64,000 nt of DNA from Actinomycetales bacterium. Its GTDB lineage: Bacteria > Actinomycetota > Actinomycetes > Actinomycetales > Microbacteriaceae. The DNA lies in contig JAATFB010000088.1 in NCBI GenBank assembly GCA_015655415.1, forward strand, positions 62,001-126,000. Reading direction: 5' to 3'. The position numbers and the translations under genes were made by a program. Within the stretch, counting starts at the first letter, position 1. Each line of letters starts with the position of its first letter. Shown one piece after another: positions 1-8,932 of the stretch. The notes beneath the pieces were generated by a model, which was not told the origin of the DNA, did no database searches, and was given only the letters and a program-made list of their open reading frames with translations.

Positions 1-2
1 GG

Positions 3-1100
3 GACCACCCGCGCGGCTGGGCCAGCCTGCGCGAGGCGTCCCGCCTGCCCGAGTGGTCCGACCTCGGGCTCACCTGGCAGGCTCAACCCCTCGAAGGCTT
101 CGAGTCCGCATCTCTGGAGGCGCTCGCGGAAGAATACGACCTGCTCGTGATCGACCATCCCCATCTCGGCGAGGCCGACTCGAGCGGGGCGTTGCGTCCC
201 CTCGACGGGCTGTTCGATCCGGCCACGTCGTCAGCGTGGCGCGTCGGGACCGTGGGCGCGTCGTACGACTCCTACCGCCTGGGCGGCCGGCAGCTGGCGC
301 TCCCGATCGACGCGTCGGCGCAGGTCGCCGCGTACCGGCGCGACCTCGTCGCCCGTGACCAGCTGCCCGCGACGTGGGACGAGGCCGTCGTGTTCGCAGG
401 GACGCATCGCGTCGCGCTCTCCCTCGCCGGCCCGCACGCGCTGCTCAGCTTCGCCTCCATCTGCGTCGCCCTCGGCGAGCGCCCCGGAGGCGATCCTGAG
501 CGGTTCATCTCTCGTTCGATGGCGCTCCACGTGCTCGGACTGATGCGATCGCTGAACTCCGCCACGGAGGCCATCGACGACAACCCCATCGGCCTCCTCG
601 AGCGCATGTCGCGTGACCCGTCGCCCTCCGGCATCTCCTACTGTCCGCTGGTCTTCGGGTACGTGGGCTACAGCCGCGGGCGCCTGCGATTCGCCGATGC
701 TCCGGCCGGGGCCGGCGGTGGTCGTGGCTCGACGCTCGGAGGCACCGGCATCGCGCTGTCGCACCGCTGTGATCCGACGCCGGCGCTCCTAGGGTTCCTG
801 AGCTGGCTCATGGGCGATGAGGCCCAGGTGGGCTTCATCCCTCGGCACGAGGGACAGCCGGCATCGCGAGCGGCATGGGATGACGACCTGGTCAACCGGG
901 CCGCGCACGGCTTCTACCACGACGTCCTCAGCACGGTCGAGGACGCCTGGGTGCGGCCGCAGTATGACGGCTTCGTGCGCTTCCAGTCCGCCGCCTCGCA
1001 GGTGATCCGCGCCCACCTGTGCGATGTGATCGAAGCCGACCGCGCGGTGGAATCCATCGAGTCGGACTATCGCCGGTCTCGCAAGGGGGTCATCTCATGA
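3..1100 (+). CDS. Solute-binding-like protein of a sugar ABC system, 5' end cut off by window
   Basis: The frame is already open at the first complete codon of the window, so the N-terminus and any signal peptide or lipobox lie outside. The visible 365 residues begin with DHPRGWASLREASRL and later carry PIDASAQVAAYRRDL. Both are typical of the lobes of family 1 carbohydrate-binding proteins. I infer ligand binding for an importer, but no permease is visible and the ligand is unknown. The stop overlaps the next start (ATGA at 1097-1100), which ties the gene to the catabolic genes downstream. A cytoplasmic or tethered variant cannot be excluded without the 5' end. Confidence 0.6.
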   Translation, partial: DHPRGWASLREASRLPEWSDLGLTWQAQPLEGFESASLEALAEEYDLLVIDHPHLGEADSSGALRPLDGLFDPATSSAWRVGTVGASYDSYRLGGRQLALPIDASAQVAAYRRDLVARDQLPATWDEAVVFAGTHRVALSLAGPHALLSFASICVALGERPGGDPERFISRSMALHVLGLMRSLNSATEAIDDNPIGLLERMSRDPSPSGISYCPLVFGYVGYSRGRLRFADAPAGAGGGRGSTLGGTGIALSHRCDPTPALLGFLSWLMGDEAQVGFIPRHEGQPASRAAWDDDLVNRAAHGFYHDVLSTVEDAWVRPQYDGFVRFQSAASQVIRAHLCDVIEADRAVESIESDYRRSRKGVIS

Positions 1101-1891
1101 ACGGCGTCGCGCTGCCCGACCACCCCGTCGAGCTCGGCATCGAGGTGGACGGCGCCGTCCTCACGATCACGCTCAACCGTCCGCGGAAGCTCAACTCCGT
1201 CACCGAGGAGATGTCGGCCGCGCTCGTCGCGGCCGCGACCTGGGCGAACGAGCACGACGCGATACGGGCGATCGTGCTCACCGGGGCCGGGGATCGAGCC
1301 TTCTGCGCCGGCTCGGACATCGCCGGGCTCGATGGATACGAGACGCCATGGCAGTTCGACCGACGACACGACTACTGCGACGCGTTGCGACTCGTCACCA
1401 AGCCGATGATCGCGGCGGTCAACGGCTACGCCTTCGGCGGCGGCCTGGAGACGGCGCTGTGCTGCGACATCCGGCTCGCATCGGAGACCGCGAGCTTCGC
1501 GGCGTCCGAGATCAAGCTCGGCTGGATCGGCGGAGGCGGGGTCTCGTCGTTGCTCGCCCACTCGATCGGCCCGAGCAACGCGGCGCTCATGCTCATGACG
1601 GGGGACCCGATCGACGCCAGACGCGCTCTCGGCTGGGGACTCGTCACCGAGATCGTCCCGCCGCAGCGGCTGCGGGCCAGGGCCGCGGCACTCGCCGCGA
1701 CGATCGCGTCTCGCCCGCCGATAGCCGCAGAGATGGCCAAGGCCAACCTGCGCGCGGCGTTCAACATGCCGCAGAGCCAGGCGCTCGAGTTCGAGCGGCA
1801 CCTGCAGACCGTCGCGTTCGCCACACAGGACGCCACGGAGGGCCGGCGAGCTTTCGCGGAGCGGCGCGACGGTGTCTTCACGAAGCGTTGA
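1097..1891 (+). CDS. Enoyl-CoA hydratase/isomerase family protein
   Basis: This is a 264-residue crotonase-fold protein expected to hydrate or isomerise an acyl-CoA double bond in the cytoplasm. The oxyanion-hole segment AVNGYAFGGGLETALCCD and the downstream SEIKLGWIGGGG segment with a Glu in the catalytic region are both visible, and the length is normal for the family. I place the start at the ATG at 1097. It has the purine-rich site AAGGGGG just upstream and overlaps the preceding stop by ATGA; a start further upstream at 1019 would read the end of the previous gene out of frame. Lying beside sugar-acid genes, its true substrate may not be a fatty acid. Confidence 0.85.
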   Translation: MNGVALPDHPVELGIEVDGAVLTITLNRPRKLNSVTEEMSAALVAAATWANEHDAIRAIVLTGAGDRAFCAGSDIAGLDGYETPWQFDRRHDYCDALRLVTKPMIAAVNGYAFGGGLETALCCDIRLASETASFAASEIKLGWIGGGGVSSLLAHSIGPSNAALMLMTGDPIDARRALGWGLVTEIVPPQRLRARAAALAATIASRPPIAAEMAKANLRAAFNMPQSQALEFERHLQTVAFATQDATEGRRAFAERRDGVFTKR

Positions 1892-1920
1892 GCAGCGTTC
1901 CACCACCCCGGGAGCAGACG

Positions 1921-3105
1921 ATGGCAGTGCATGAATGGTTCGGCGATCCGGCCGACGCCCTCCCCGATGACCGATTCGCGGGCACCCTCGTGGGGCGGGC
2001 CTGGATCCCCGACGCCGGCGGTCCCTCGCCGGTTCTGATCGCCGAGGACGGCGTGCTCGACCTGAGCCGGGACTTTCCCACGGTGAGCGACCTGCTGGCG
2101 TCGCCGGACCCCGCCGGCGCCGCCCGGTCCGTGGCGGGAGCGCGGATCGGGGGAGTGGAGGAGCTGCTGGCAAACACCCCGGTGCATCTCCGCGATCGGC
2201 GACGGCCGTCGCTGCTCGCGCCGGCCGACCTGCAGGTGCTCAAGGCCGCAGGCGTCACCTTCGCCGAGTCGATGGTGGAGCGGGTGATCGAGGAACGGGC
2301 CAGGGGAGATGCGGACGCGGCGCTCGCGCTGCGGGCGACGATCGCGCGCGAGATCGGCACAGAGCTCTCCTCGATCCGTCCCGGCTCCGACCACGCATCG
2401 GCCCTGAAGCGCCTGCTGATCGACCAGGGCGCCTGGAGCCAGTACCTGGAGGTGGGGATCGGCCCGGATGCCGAGATCTTCACGAAGGCGCCGGTCCTCG
2501 CGGCCGTGGGGACGGGAATGGACGTCGGCGTCCTGAGGGCGTCCGAGTGGAACAACCCGGAGCCGGAGGTCGTCCTCGCGCTCGCGCCCGACGGGACTCC
2601 CGTGGGCGCCACCCTCGGCAACGACGTCAACCTCAGGGACGTCGAGGGCCGTTCGGCACTGCTGCTGCCCAAGGCGAAGGACAACAACGCGTCCTGTGCG
2701 CTCGGACCCTTCATCAGGATCTTCGACGACGGCTTCACCCTCGACGACGTGCGCGGCGCGGCCGTCGATCTGCTGGTGCTCGGCGAGGACGGCTACCGGC
2801 TGTCCGGGCATTCGGACATGACGAGGATCAGTCGCGATCCGGCCGACCTGGCCGCGCAACTCGTCGGCGACCACCACCAGTACCCCGACGGTGCGGTGCT
2901 CATGCTGGGAACGTTGTTCGCACCGGTCGACGACCGCGACGTTCCCGGCCGTGGTTTCACCCACAGGCCCGGCGACGTCGTGACGATCAGCTCGCCCCGC
3001 CTCGGCACGTTGCGCAATCGGGTACGGGCGAGCGAGGACTGTCCGCCCTGGGCGTTCGGCATCGGCGCGCTCATGCGCAATCTCGCCTCGCGACGTCTGA
3101 TCTGA
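1921..3105 (+). CDS. FAH-family 2-keto-3-deoxy-pentonate-type dehydratase
   Basis: This is a 394-residue fumarylacetoacetate hydrolase superfamily protein. The start ATG follows GGAG at 1911-1914. The segment GTGMDVGVLRASEWNNPEPE, with the E-x-E metal-ligand pattern (NPEPEVVL), and the downstream GNDVNLRD and LLPKAKDNN match the long dehydratase subgroup (about 390 aa) that includes 2-keto-3-deoxy-D-arabinonate dehydratase. That enzyme forms alpha-ketoglutarate semialdehyde. The next gene encodes an aldehyde dehydrogenase of the type that oxidises this product, which supports the assignment. The exact stereochemistry of the substrate cannot be read from sequence. Confidence 0.8.
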   Translation: MAVHEWFGDPADALPDDRFAGTLVGRAWIPDAGGPSPVLIAEDGVLDLSRDFPTVSDLLASPDPAGAARSVAGARIGGVEELLANTPVHLRDRRRPSLLAPADLQVLKAAGVTFAESMVERVIEERARGDADAALALRATIAREIGTELSSIRPGSDHASALKRLLIDQGAWSQYLEVGIGPDAEIFTKAPVLAAVGTGMDVGVLRASEWNNPEPEVVLALAPDGTPVGATLGNDVNLRDVEGRSALLLPKAKDNNASCALGPFIRIFDDGFTLDDVRGAAVDLLVLGEDGYRLSGHSDMTRISRDPADLAAQLVGDHHQYPDGAVLMLGTLFAPVDDRDVPGRGFTHRPGDVVTISSPRLGTLRNRVRASEDCPPWAFGIGALMRNLASRRLI

Positions 3106-3149
3106 CCGGCACGCACCTGACCGGCGAACCCGAAAGGAGCCGATTCGCC

Positions 3150-4664
3150 ATGCTCATCACGACCGACCCACGCACCGGCACGACGGAGGAGACCGGCCTC
3201 GAGCCCTCCACGTCCGAGCAGGTCGCGGCCGCCGTCGCCGCCGCCGTCGCGGCGCACGAGACGTTCTCTGCGGGCAGCCGTGCCAGCAGGGTGGCCCTGC
3301 TTCGTGCGATCGCCGAGGTCGCCGAGCGGCAGCGCGCGCCCCTGGTGACCGCGGCGGCCCGGGAGACGGGCCTCTCCGAGGCGCGGCTCGACGGCGAGCT
3401 CAGCCGCAGCGCGTTCCAGTTCCGGATGTTCGCCGAGGTGGTGAGGGAGGGGGCGTTCCTGGAGGCGGCCATCGATCACGCCGGCGACACCGTCCTCGGC
3501 GCCGCTCCCGATGTGCGGCGCATGCTCATCCCGGTGGGCCCGGTCGCCGTCTTCGGGTCGAGCAACTTCCCCTTCGCGTTCTCCGTGCTGGGCGGAGACA
3601 CGGCCTCCGCTATCGCGGCGGGCTGTCCCGTGATCCTCAAGGCGCACAGCTCGCACCTGCTCACCTCCGTCGCGTCGTTCGACGTGCTGCGCACGGCCGC
3701 CCGGGAGGCCGCGGCGCCGGAGGACACGTTCGGCATGGTGCTCGGCCAGGCGGCGGGAAGGTCGCTCGTGCAGCATCACGGTGTCCGGGCCGCCAGCTTC
3801 ACGGGGTCGCTGGCCGCCGCGCGCTCGCTGCAGGCCGCGATCGACGAGCGCGCCGACCCGATACCGCTCTTCTGCGAGCTCAGCAGCATCAACCCCCTGG
3901 TGGTCACGCCAGGCGCGGCAGCGGCCCGAGGGGAGGCGATCGCGCAGGGGCTGTGCGGGTCGGTGACGGGATCGGCCGGCCAGCTGTGCACCAAGCCGGG
4001 CATCGCGTTCGTGCCGACGGGCGCCGATGGGGACGCGGTGGTGGCTCGGCTCGCGCGCCTCTTCGCGTCCAGCACCGCTCAGACGGTGCTCAACTCTCGC
4101 ATCGCCGACGCGTTCGCGGAGATCTCGGGCCGTCTGGAGGCCTCCGGGGCGGCCGAGGTCGCCAGGGGCGCCTCGGCGCCGGACGGCGGAGGCATCACCG
4201 CTGTGCCGACCCTCCTGCAGACCGATGCCGCCTCGCTCGGCGCGGACCTCGCGGAGGAGTGCTTCGGCCCGCTCGTCATCCTCGCGCGGTATTCGACGAT
4301 GGCAGAGGTGGTCGACGCGTTCCATCGCATCCCGAGCTCGCTCACCGCGACACTGCACTCGGAGCCCGGCGAGGGAGCCGAGCTCGGCGGGCTGCTCGCC
4401 GCGATGACGGCCACCAGCGGACGACTGGTGTTCAACGGGTACCCGACCGGCGTCCGGGTCGGCTGGGCACAGAACCACGGCGGCCCGTGGCCGGCGACCA
4501 ACTCCCAGCACACCTCGGTGGGTGCGACGGCCGTCCGCCGCTTTCAGCGGCCGATCGCGTTCAAGGGCGCGCCACAGGAGGCGCTGCCGGCCGAGCTGAG
4601 GGATGACTTCCACGCGATCCCCCGGCGAATCGACGGGGTGCTCGTGTCGCCGTCCACGCCATGA
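3150..4664 (+). CDS. Aldehyde dehydrogenase, alpha-ketoglutarate-semialdehyde type
   Basis: This is a 504-residue NAD(P)+ aldehyde dehydrogenase with a strong ribosome site (AAGGAG, 3133-3138). The cofactor region reads PVGPVAVFGSSNFPFAFSV, the catalytic Glu is in FCELSSINPL, and the nucleophilic Cys is in GSAGQLCTKPG. This divergent pattern is characteristic of the ketoglutaric-semialdehyde/2,5-dioxovalerate dehydrogenase subgroup rather than of succinate-semialdehyde dehydrogenases. With the dehydratase upstream it would complete the oxidative (Weimberg-type) conversion of a keto-deoxy sugar acid to alpha-ketoglutarate. A hairpin just beyond the stop probably ends the operon. Confidence 0.85.
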   Translation: MLITTDPRTGTTEETGLEPSTSEQVAAAVAAAVAAHETFSAGSRASRVALLRAIAEVAERQRAPLVTAAARETGLSEARLDGELSRSAFQFRMFAEVVREGAFLEAAIDHAGDTVLGAAPDVRRMLIPVGPVAVFGSSNFPFAFSVLGGDTASAIAAGCPVILKAHSSHLLTSVASFDVLRTAAREAAAPEDTFGMVLGQAAGRSLVQHHGVRAASFTGSLAAARSLQAAIDERADPIPLFCELSSINPLVVTPGAAAARGEAIAQGLCGSVTGSAGQLCTKPGIAFVPTGADGDAVVARLARLFASSTAQTVLNSRIADAFAEISGRLEASGAAEVARGASAPDGGGITAVPTLLQTDAASLGADLAEECFGPLVILARYSTMAEVVDAFHRIPSSLTATLHSEPGEGAELGGLLAAMTATSGRLVFNGYPTGVRVGWAQNHGGPWPATNSQHTSVGATAVRRFQRPIAFKGAPQEALPAELRDDFHAIPRRIDGVLVSPSTP

Positions 4665-4691
4665 GGGGCTCGATGCCGTCCGGGCCCCTCA
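4662..4691 (+). terminator. Hairpin at end of the sugar-acid operon
   Basis: An 8-bp perfect stem (TGAGGGGC with GCCCCTCA) spans a 14-nt loop. It starts at the aldehyde dehydrogenase stop codon and lies 25 bp before the next promoter. There is no T-tract, so it is either a weak intrinsic terminator or an RNA 3'-end stabiliser. Confidence 0.4.
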
Positions 4692-4716
4692 CTCCCGCCG
4701 GGCCCGCTCGGCAGGG

Positions 4717-4763
4717 TTGACGTCTCGCGTGACCGGTCGTATGCTGCAATGGCAGCGCTAACA
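4717..4763 (+). promoter_or_regulatory. SigA-type promoter with LacI-family operator over the start point
   Basis: A TTGACG (-35, 4717-4722), 17-bp spacer and TATGCT (-10, 4740-4745) make a near-ideal vegetative promoter. Directly on the predicted start point lies TGGCAGCGCTAACA (4750-4763), which fits the LacI-family operator form TGNNAGCGCTNNCA. A LacI-type repressor bound there would block initiation. No regulator gene is adjacent, so the cognate factor must be elsewhere. Confidence 0.7.
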
Positions 4764-4805
4764 CGACGAAGTGGTCGCCGGGCGTTCGCGGAAAAGGACG
4801 ACGCC

Positions 4806-5861
4806 GTGGCAGCGCACGAGATTGTGGACTATCTCCCCGACACCAGCGCGGCGACGCTGGGCATCGGCATGATCGGGTGCGGCAGCATCGCGCAGAAGGC
4901 GCATCTGCCCGCATACCGCAAGTACGGGTTTCAGGTGGTCGGCGCGTTCGACGTGATCCCCGCGGCACTTCGATCCGCGGTCGATCGGTTCGACCTGCGG
5001 CCCTACGACAGCCTCGATGACCTGCTCGCCGATGAGGCCGTCGCCGTCGTCGACGTCGCCGTGCGCACCGAGGACCGCTACCCGGTGATCCTTCAGGCGC
5101 TGCGTGCGGGCAAGCACGTGCTCAGCCAGAAGCCGTTCGCGAGCACGATCGAGCAGGCCCGCGAGATCGTCGAGCTCGGCGAGCGGCTCGGACTCACCGT
5201 CGCGGTCAACCAGAACGGCCGGTGGGCTCCGTCGTGGCGGGCCGCGACCGTCTGGAACCAGTCGGGCGCCGTCGGCGAGGTGCAGGCCGTGAACCACACG
5301 TTCACGGTCTCGTTCGACTGGACCGTCGGCACCCACTTCGACGGCATGGAGCACTTCGTGATCTACGACTATGCCGCGCACTGGTTCGACATCACCCGAT
5401 GCTGGCTCGAGGGCAAGCGGATCACCGAGGTCCGCTCCTGGGACACCAGGGCTCCTCGCCAGCCGGCCGAGTCCCACACCCCGTGGAACATGGTCGCCCA
5501 GATCCTCTGCGCCGACGGGACCTCGGCGTCCATCCTCGGCACCGGCGCGGCGACGGCCGACACCCGCAACCAGCACGCATTCGAGATCGTCGGATCCGAT
5601 GGCACCATCCGTGGCGAGGACCTGAACCGCGAATGGGTCGAGCTCGATCGGGGATTCGATCGGGTCCGCCTGGACCCGACGCTCACGTGGTTCCCCGACG
5701 GCTTCGCCGGCACGATGGGCGAGCTGCAGGCGGCCATCGCGGAGGATCGCGAGCCGTACAACTCCGGCCGGCACGTGCTGCCGTCGCTGGAGATCGGGCT
5801 CGCCGCGGTCGAGTCAGCAGACCACGGCGGCGCGCCCGTGGCGGTCGACATCAACGCCTGA
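4806..5861 (+). CDS. Gfo/Idh/MocA family NAD(P)-dependent sugar dehydrogenase
   Basis: This is a 351-residue oxidoreductase with an N-terminal Rossmann motif (LGIGMIGCGSIAQKAH) and, near residue 85-100, the SQKPFAST segment equivalent to the conserved E/Q-K-P of this family, followed by the C-terminal alpha/beta domain. I choose the GTG at 4806, with AAGGA at 4794-4798. The upstream ATG at 4749 lies before the predicted transcription start and inside the operator, so it cannot be used. Oxidation of a sugar, inositol or related polyol is inferred. It is the first gene of a unit with a TIM-barrel isomerase and an SDR. Confidence 0.8.
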   Translation: MAAHEIVDYLPDTSAATLGIGMIGCGSIAQKAHLPAYRKYGFQVVGAFDVIPAALRSAVDRFDLRPYDSLDDLLADEAVAVVDVAVRTEDRYPVILQALRAGKHVLSQKPFASTIEQAREIVELGERLGLTVAVNQNGRWAPSWRAATVWNQSGAVGEVQAVNHTFTVSFDWTVGTHFDGMEHFVIYDYAAHWFDITRCWLEGKRITEVRSWDTRAPRQPAESHTPWNMVAQILCADGTSASILGTGAATADTRNQHAFEIVGSDGTIRGEDLNREWVELDRGFDRVRLDPTLTWFPDGFAGTMGELQAAIAEDREPYNSGRHVLPSLEIGLAAVESADHGGAPVAVDINA

Positions 5862-5877
5862 GATCGAGAGAGAGCAC

Positions 5878-6750
5878 ATGTACCCCAGCATCTTTTCCAA
5901 CGTCATCAAGGGCCGCGACCCCGAGGAGGCCGCGGCCAAGACACGTGAGCTCGGTCTGCGCTCGGTGCAGTTCGTGCCGGCGGAGGTCTCGGTCGGATTC
6001 GGGTTCGACGCAGAGACCTCGGGCTACAGCCGGGACTTCGGACGATGGGCGGCGGCATATCGGGCCAACGACATCGAGATCTGCGCGATCGCGGGGTATG
6101 TCAACCTGCTGCACCACGACGGGGCGCGTCGGGCACAGAACATCGACGCCTTCAAGCGGTTCCTCCACGACATGGCCGGGATCGGGGTGACCCTGATCAG
6201 CACCGAGACGGGCAGCCTCGCGACGACCGGCGACTGGCACGACGACCCGGCCAACCGCACGCCGGAGGCATGGGACGCGCTGAAGGCCGTGCTGGCCGAT
6301 CTCGTCGCGGTCGCCGAGCGCGAGGACGTCACCATCCTCATCGAGCCGTATGTCGTCAACGTGTGCTACCGACCGGAGCTCGGTGTCAGGATGCTGCGCG
6401 AGATCGACTCGCCCCACCTCCGTCTCTGCATGGACCCCACGAACTTCTTCAGCAACGCCGAGGCCAGGCCCGAGCTGGTGGCGGCGACAATGCGCGCCGG
6501 ATTCGAGGCGGAGGGCGAGGACTTCCGTCTCGCGCACGCCAAGGACGTGACGCCGCCCGCACCGGGCGCAGCCGTTCCAGGCCTGCCCGGGCCCGGGCAG
6601 GGGATGCTCGACTACCCGCTCTATCTGGACCTGCTCTCGGCGGCGGGATACGACGGCCCGCTCGTCATCGAGCACCTCACGGAGGCCGAGGTCCCGGCGG
6701 CGCTCGAGTTCGTGAGCGGGCAGATCCGGCTGCACGAGTCCGCACGATGA
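5878..6750 (+). CDS. Sugar phosphate isomerase/epimerase-like TIM barrel protein
   Basis: This 290-residue AP-endonuclease-2/xylose isomerase-like TIM barrel protein lies 16 bp after the Gfo/Idh gene with a purine-rich site (GAGAGAGA) upstream. Metal-binding landmarks of the fold are visible: TILIEPY (Glu), LCMDPTNFF (Asp), RLAHAKDV (His) and LVIEHLTEAE (Glu). Such proteins often pair with Gfo/Idh dehydrogenases in inositol or rare-sugar catabolism. The specific substrate is not evident from sequence. Confidence 0.75.
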   Translation: MYPSIFSNVIKGRDPEEAAAKTRELGLRSVQFVPAEVSVGFGFDAETSGYSRDFGRWAAAYRANDIEICAIAGYVNLLHHDGARRAQNIDAFKRFLHDMAGIGVTLISTETGSLATTGDWHDDPANRTPEAWDALKAVLADLVAVAEREDVTILIEPYVVNVCYRPELGVRMLREIDSPHLRLCMDPTNFFSNAEARPELVAATMRAGFEAEGEDFRLAHAKDVTPPAPGAAVPGLPGPGQGMLDYPLYLDLLSAAGYDGPLVIEHLTEAEVPAALEFVSGQIRLHESAR

Positions 6751-6799
6751 CTCGTCGGTACGGCTCGTCCCGCGGGCTCGCGGACTGGGCGCCGACGCC

Positions 6800-7543
6800 A
6801 TGACGGCACCGCTGGAGGGTCGCTCGGCACTCGTCACTGGGGCGAGCTCCGGCCTCGGCCGCGCGTTCGCCCGCGCGCTGGACGCGCAGGGCGTCCGTCT
6901 CACGGTGACGGGTCGCTCGGCCGAGAGGCTCGACGCGCTTCGCGACGAGCTGCGCGGGAGGACGCACGTCGTTCCCGCCGACATCCGCGAGCCGGGCGAG
7001 GTCGAACGCTTGGTCGCGGAGGCGGAGCGGCGCTGGGACGGACTCGACATCCTGCTCTCGAACGCCGGTGTGTACGCGCACGGCGAGTTCGCGGCGAGCT
7101 CCCAGGACGAGATCAGGGAGCTCGTGGACATCAACGTCTACGCGGCGATCGCGCTGGTGCGAGCCGCCCTCCCCGCCATGATCGAGCGCGGGGGCGGGGA
7201 TGTCGTCCTGACGAGCTCGATCGCGGGGAGCCACGACCTCGACTGGGAGCCCGTCTACGCCGCGACCAAGCATGCCGTCCAGTCCTTCGCCCACACCCTT
7301 CGGCATCAGCTGGCCGGCACCGGTGTACGGGTCGGCGCGATCAGTCCCGGCGTCGTGCTCAACGAGCTCTGGGGATATCCCGAGGGCGACCCCGGGACGG
7401 CCGCGAGGGTGGCGGAGCGCGTCGCCGACGGCACGGGCATCCGATCCGAGGACGTCGCGGATGCCGTGACCTGGATGCTGACAAGGCCGCGTCACGTCAC
7501 GATCCGCGACGTGACGATCCTTCCCTCGGCGCAACGGATCTAG
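6800..7543 (+). CDS. Short-chain dehydrogenase/reductase (SDR)
   Basis: This is a 247-residue classical SDR. The nucleotide-binding motif TGASSGLGRAF is near residue 14, NAG is in ILLSNAGVYA, the catalytic Ser is in VVLTSSIAG, and the YxxxK motif reads YAATK. The ATG at 6800 is preceded by a 49-nt gap that contains an 18-codon open frame coupled at both ends (see findings). Together with the two upstream genes it probably oxidises or reduces a sugar-derived carbonyl under the same LacI-type control. Substrate unknown. Confidence 0.85.
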   Translation: MTAPLEGRSALVTGASSGLGRAFARALDAQGVRLTVTGRSAERLDALRDELRGRTHVVPADIREPGEVERLVAEAERRWDGLDILLSNAGVYAHGEFAASSQDEIRELVDINVYAAIALVRAALPAMIERGGGDVVLTSSIAGSHDLDWEPVYAATKHAVQSFAHTLRHQLAGTGVRVGAISPGVVLNELWGYPEGDPGTAARVAERVADGTGIRSEDVADAVTWMLTRPRHVTIRDVTILPSAQRI

Positions 7544-7827
7544 CCGTAGGCCCGTCACTCCGGCCGACGCACGCGAGCCGTCCCTCGCCCTGCCACGTTC
7601 CACCGTCCGTGGGCAACCTCTTCCGTCACACACCGCCGACGAGGCATGGTGCAGGTATGACCGAGCCGGCCGGACGCGGATCGGGCGCGACGTCGCCGGG
7701 CCCCTGCGCGGGCCGGTGGGTGGCGACCGTCGTCTCGCCGGTGCGCCCGGTCGTCCGCGGCCGCCGGCGACGGGCTCGCCGCGCACCTTAGCGGGGGCTC
7801 CGCCGCACGATCCGAGGAGGGAACCGC

Positions 7828-8496
7828 ATGCCGGAGAAGGAACGCATCTCGCAGAGGGGGCTGAGGCATCGCTCGCACCTCCGTCTGGTGGTGATGGCGG
7901 CAGTCGGGGCCGTCGCCGGAGTCGCCTCCGCCGTGCTGGGCGCGTCCGCGAGCTCGGCCGTGATCGGCTGGGACGCCGCCTGCGTCGTCTACGTGGTGTG
8001 GAGCTGGCGATCGGTGCGACGGCTTGACGACGAGGCGACGCGGCGGCACGCCACCCGCGAGGATCCCTCCCGTGCCTCGGCGGACGTGCTGTTGATCGTG
8101 GCGAGCATCGCGAGCCTGGTCGCCATCGGCATCACCCTGATCGACGCGCGTTCCGGAAACGGGGCGGAGCGTGTGCTGGCTCCCGCGCTCGCGGTGGTCA
8201 GCGTCGGCCTGTCGTGGCTTCTCATCCACACGTTGTTCACGCTCAGGTACGCCCGGCTGTACTACCTGGATCCGGTCGGCGGGATCGACTTCAACATGGA
8301 CGAGCCTCCGCACTATCTCGACTTCGCCTACCTCGCCTTCACGGTCGGCATGACATTCCAGGTCTCGGACACCGACATCGGCTCCAGGGCGATCCGCGCA
8401 GCGGTGCTGCGGCACATGCTGCTCTCCTACCTGTTCGGCTCGATCATCGTCGCTACCACGGTGAACCTGGTCGCCGAGCTCTCCACGTCTTCGTGA
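7828..8496 (+). CDS. DUF1345 family membrane protein
   Basis: This 222-residue protein has several membrane segments, for example LRLVVMAAVGAVAGVASAVL at the N-terminus, followed by a charged loop rich in Arg and Asp, then helices around VLLIVASIASLVAIGITL and LAVVSVGLSWLLIHTLF. The conserved central segment with FNMDEPPHYLDFAYLAF and GMTFQVSDT is the signature of DUF1345. The start ATG follows a strong GAGGAGGG site. Function of the family is unknown. The 284-bp gap upstream shows no gene I can support. Confidence 0.8.
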   Translation: MPEKERISQRGLRHRSHLRLVVMAAVGAVAGVASAVLGASASSAVIGWDAACVVYVVWSWRSVRRLDDEATRRHATREDPSRASADVLLIVASIASLVAIGITLIDARSGNGAERVLAPALAVVSVGLSWLLIHTLFTLRYARLYYLDPVGGIDFNMDEPPHYLDFAYLAFTVGMTFQVSDTDIGSRAIRAAVLRHMLLSYLFGSIIVATTVNLVAELSTSS

Positions 8497-8641
8497 GCCC
8501 CGCGGCGCGGGAGGACGGGAGCCCCAGCACGAAGGCTTTCGATGACGCCCTCGGCGATCCAGGGCACCTGTGGTCCGAGATCAACGGCTCGCGATCCGTC
8601 AAGGCCTCGATTTCGCCGGTCGGAACGCGAACGCTGATGTC

Positions 8642-8932
8642 ATGCGGCGAATCGTCTATGCAGGAACGGTCTTCTACACCGGCGACAGCCTCGCGGCGGC
8701 ACTCCTCGAGTATGCGCGCGCGCTCGCCTCACGAGGCATGGCCGATGCCGTGCACGTGCCCGGACGCCTTCCCAACAGCGAGGCCGAGGAGATCGAGGTC
8801 CTCATCGGCCCCGCCAGCCAGCTGGTGAGCGAGCCGGTGCACGATCTGGGACCGGACATCGTCGACGTGGAGGCGCTGGCCGAGCTCCGCTCGCGTGCGG
8901 AGCGCGTCTCGGCGCTGCCCGATCACCGGTGA
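8642..8932 (+). CDS. Conserved small hypothetical protein
   Basis: This is a 96-residue acidic protein beginning MRRIVYAGTVFYTGDSLAAA. I recall similar openings in actinobacterial hypotheticals, but no function. It has no membrane segment and no cysteine. The ATG at 8642 is preferred over an in-frame GTG at 8570, because sequence before it is Arg-rich and unlike the rest. It lies alone between the DUF1345 gene and another unknown gene, same strand. Confidence 0.55.
   Translation: MRRIVYAGTVFYTGDSLAAALLEYARALASRGMADAVHVPGRLPNSEAEEIEVLIGPASQLVSEPVHDLGPDIVDVEALAELRSRAERVSALPDHR

Noticed and set aside
7544-7827. Short frame (about 60 codons) before the DUF1345 gene
   Set aside because: Arg/Pro-rich translation, no ribosome site and no conserved pattern; the gap is best left as non-coding.
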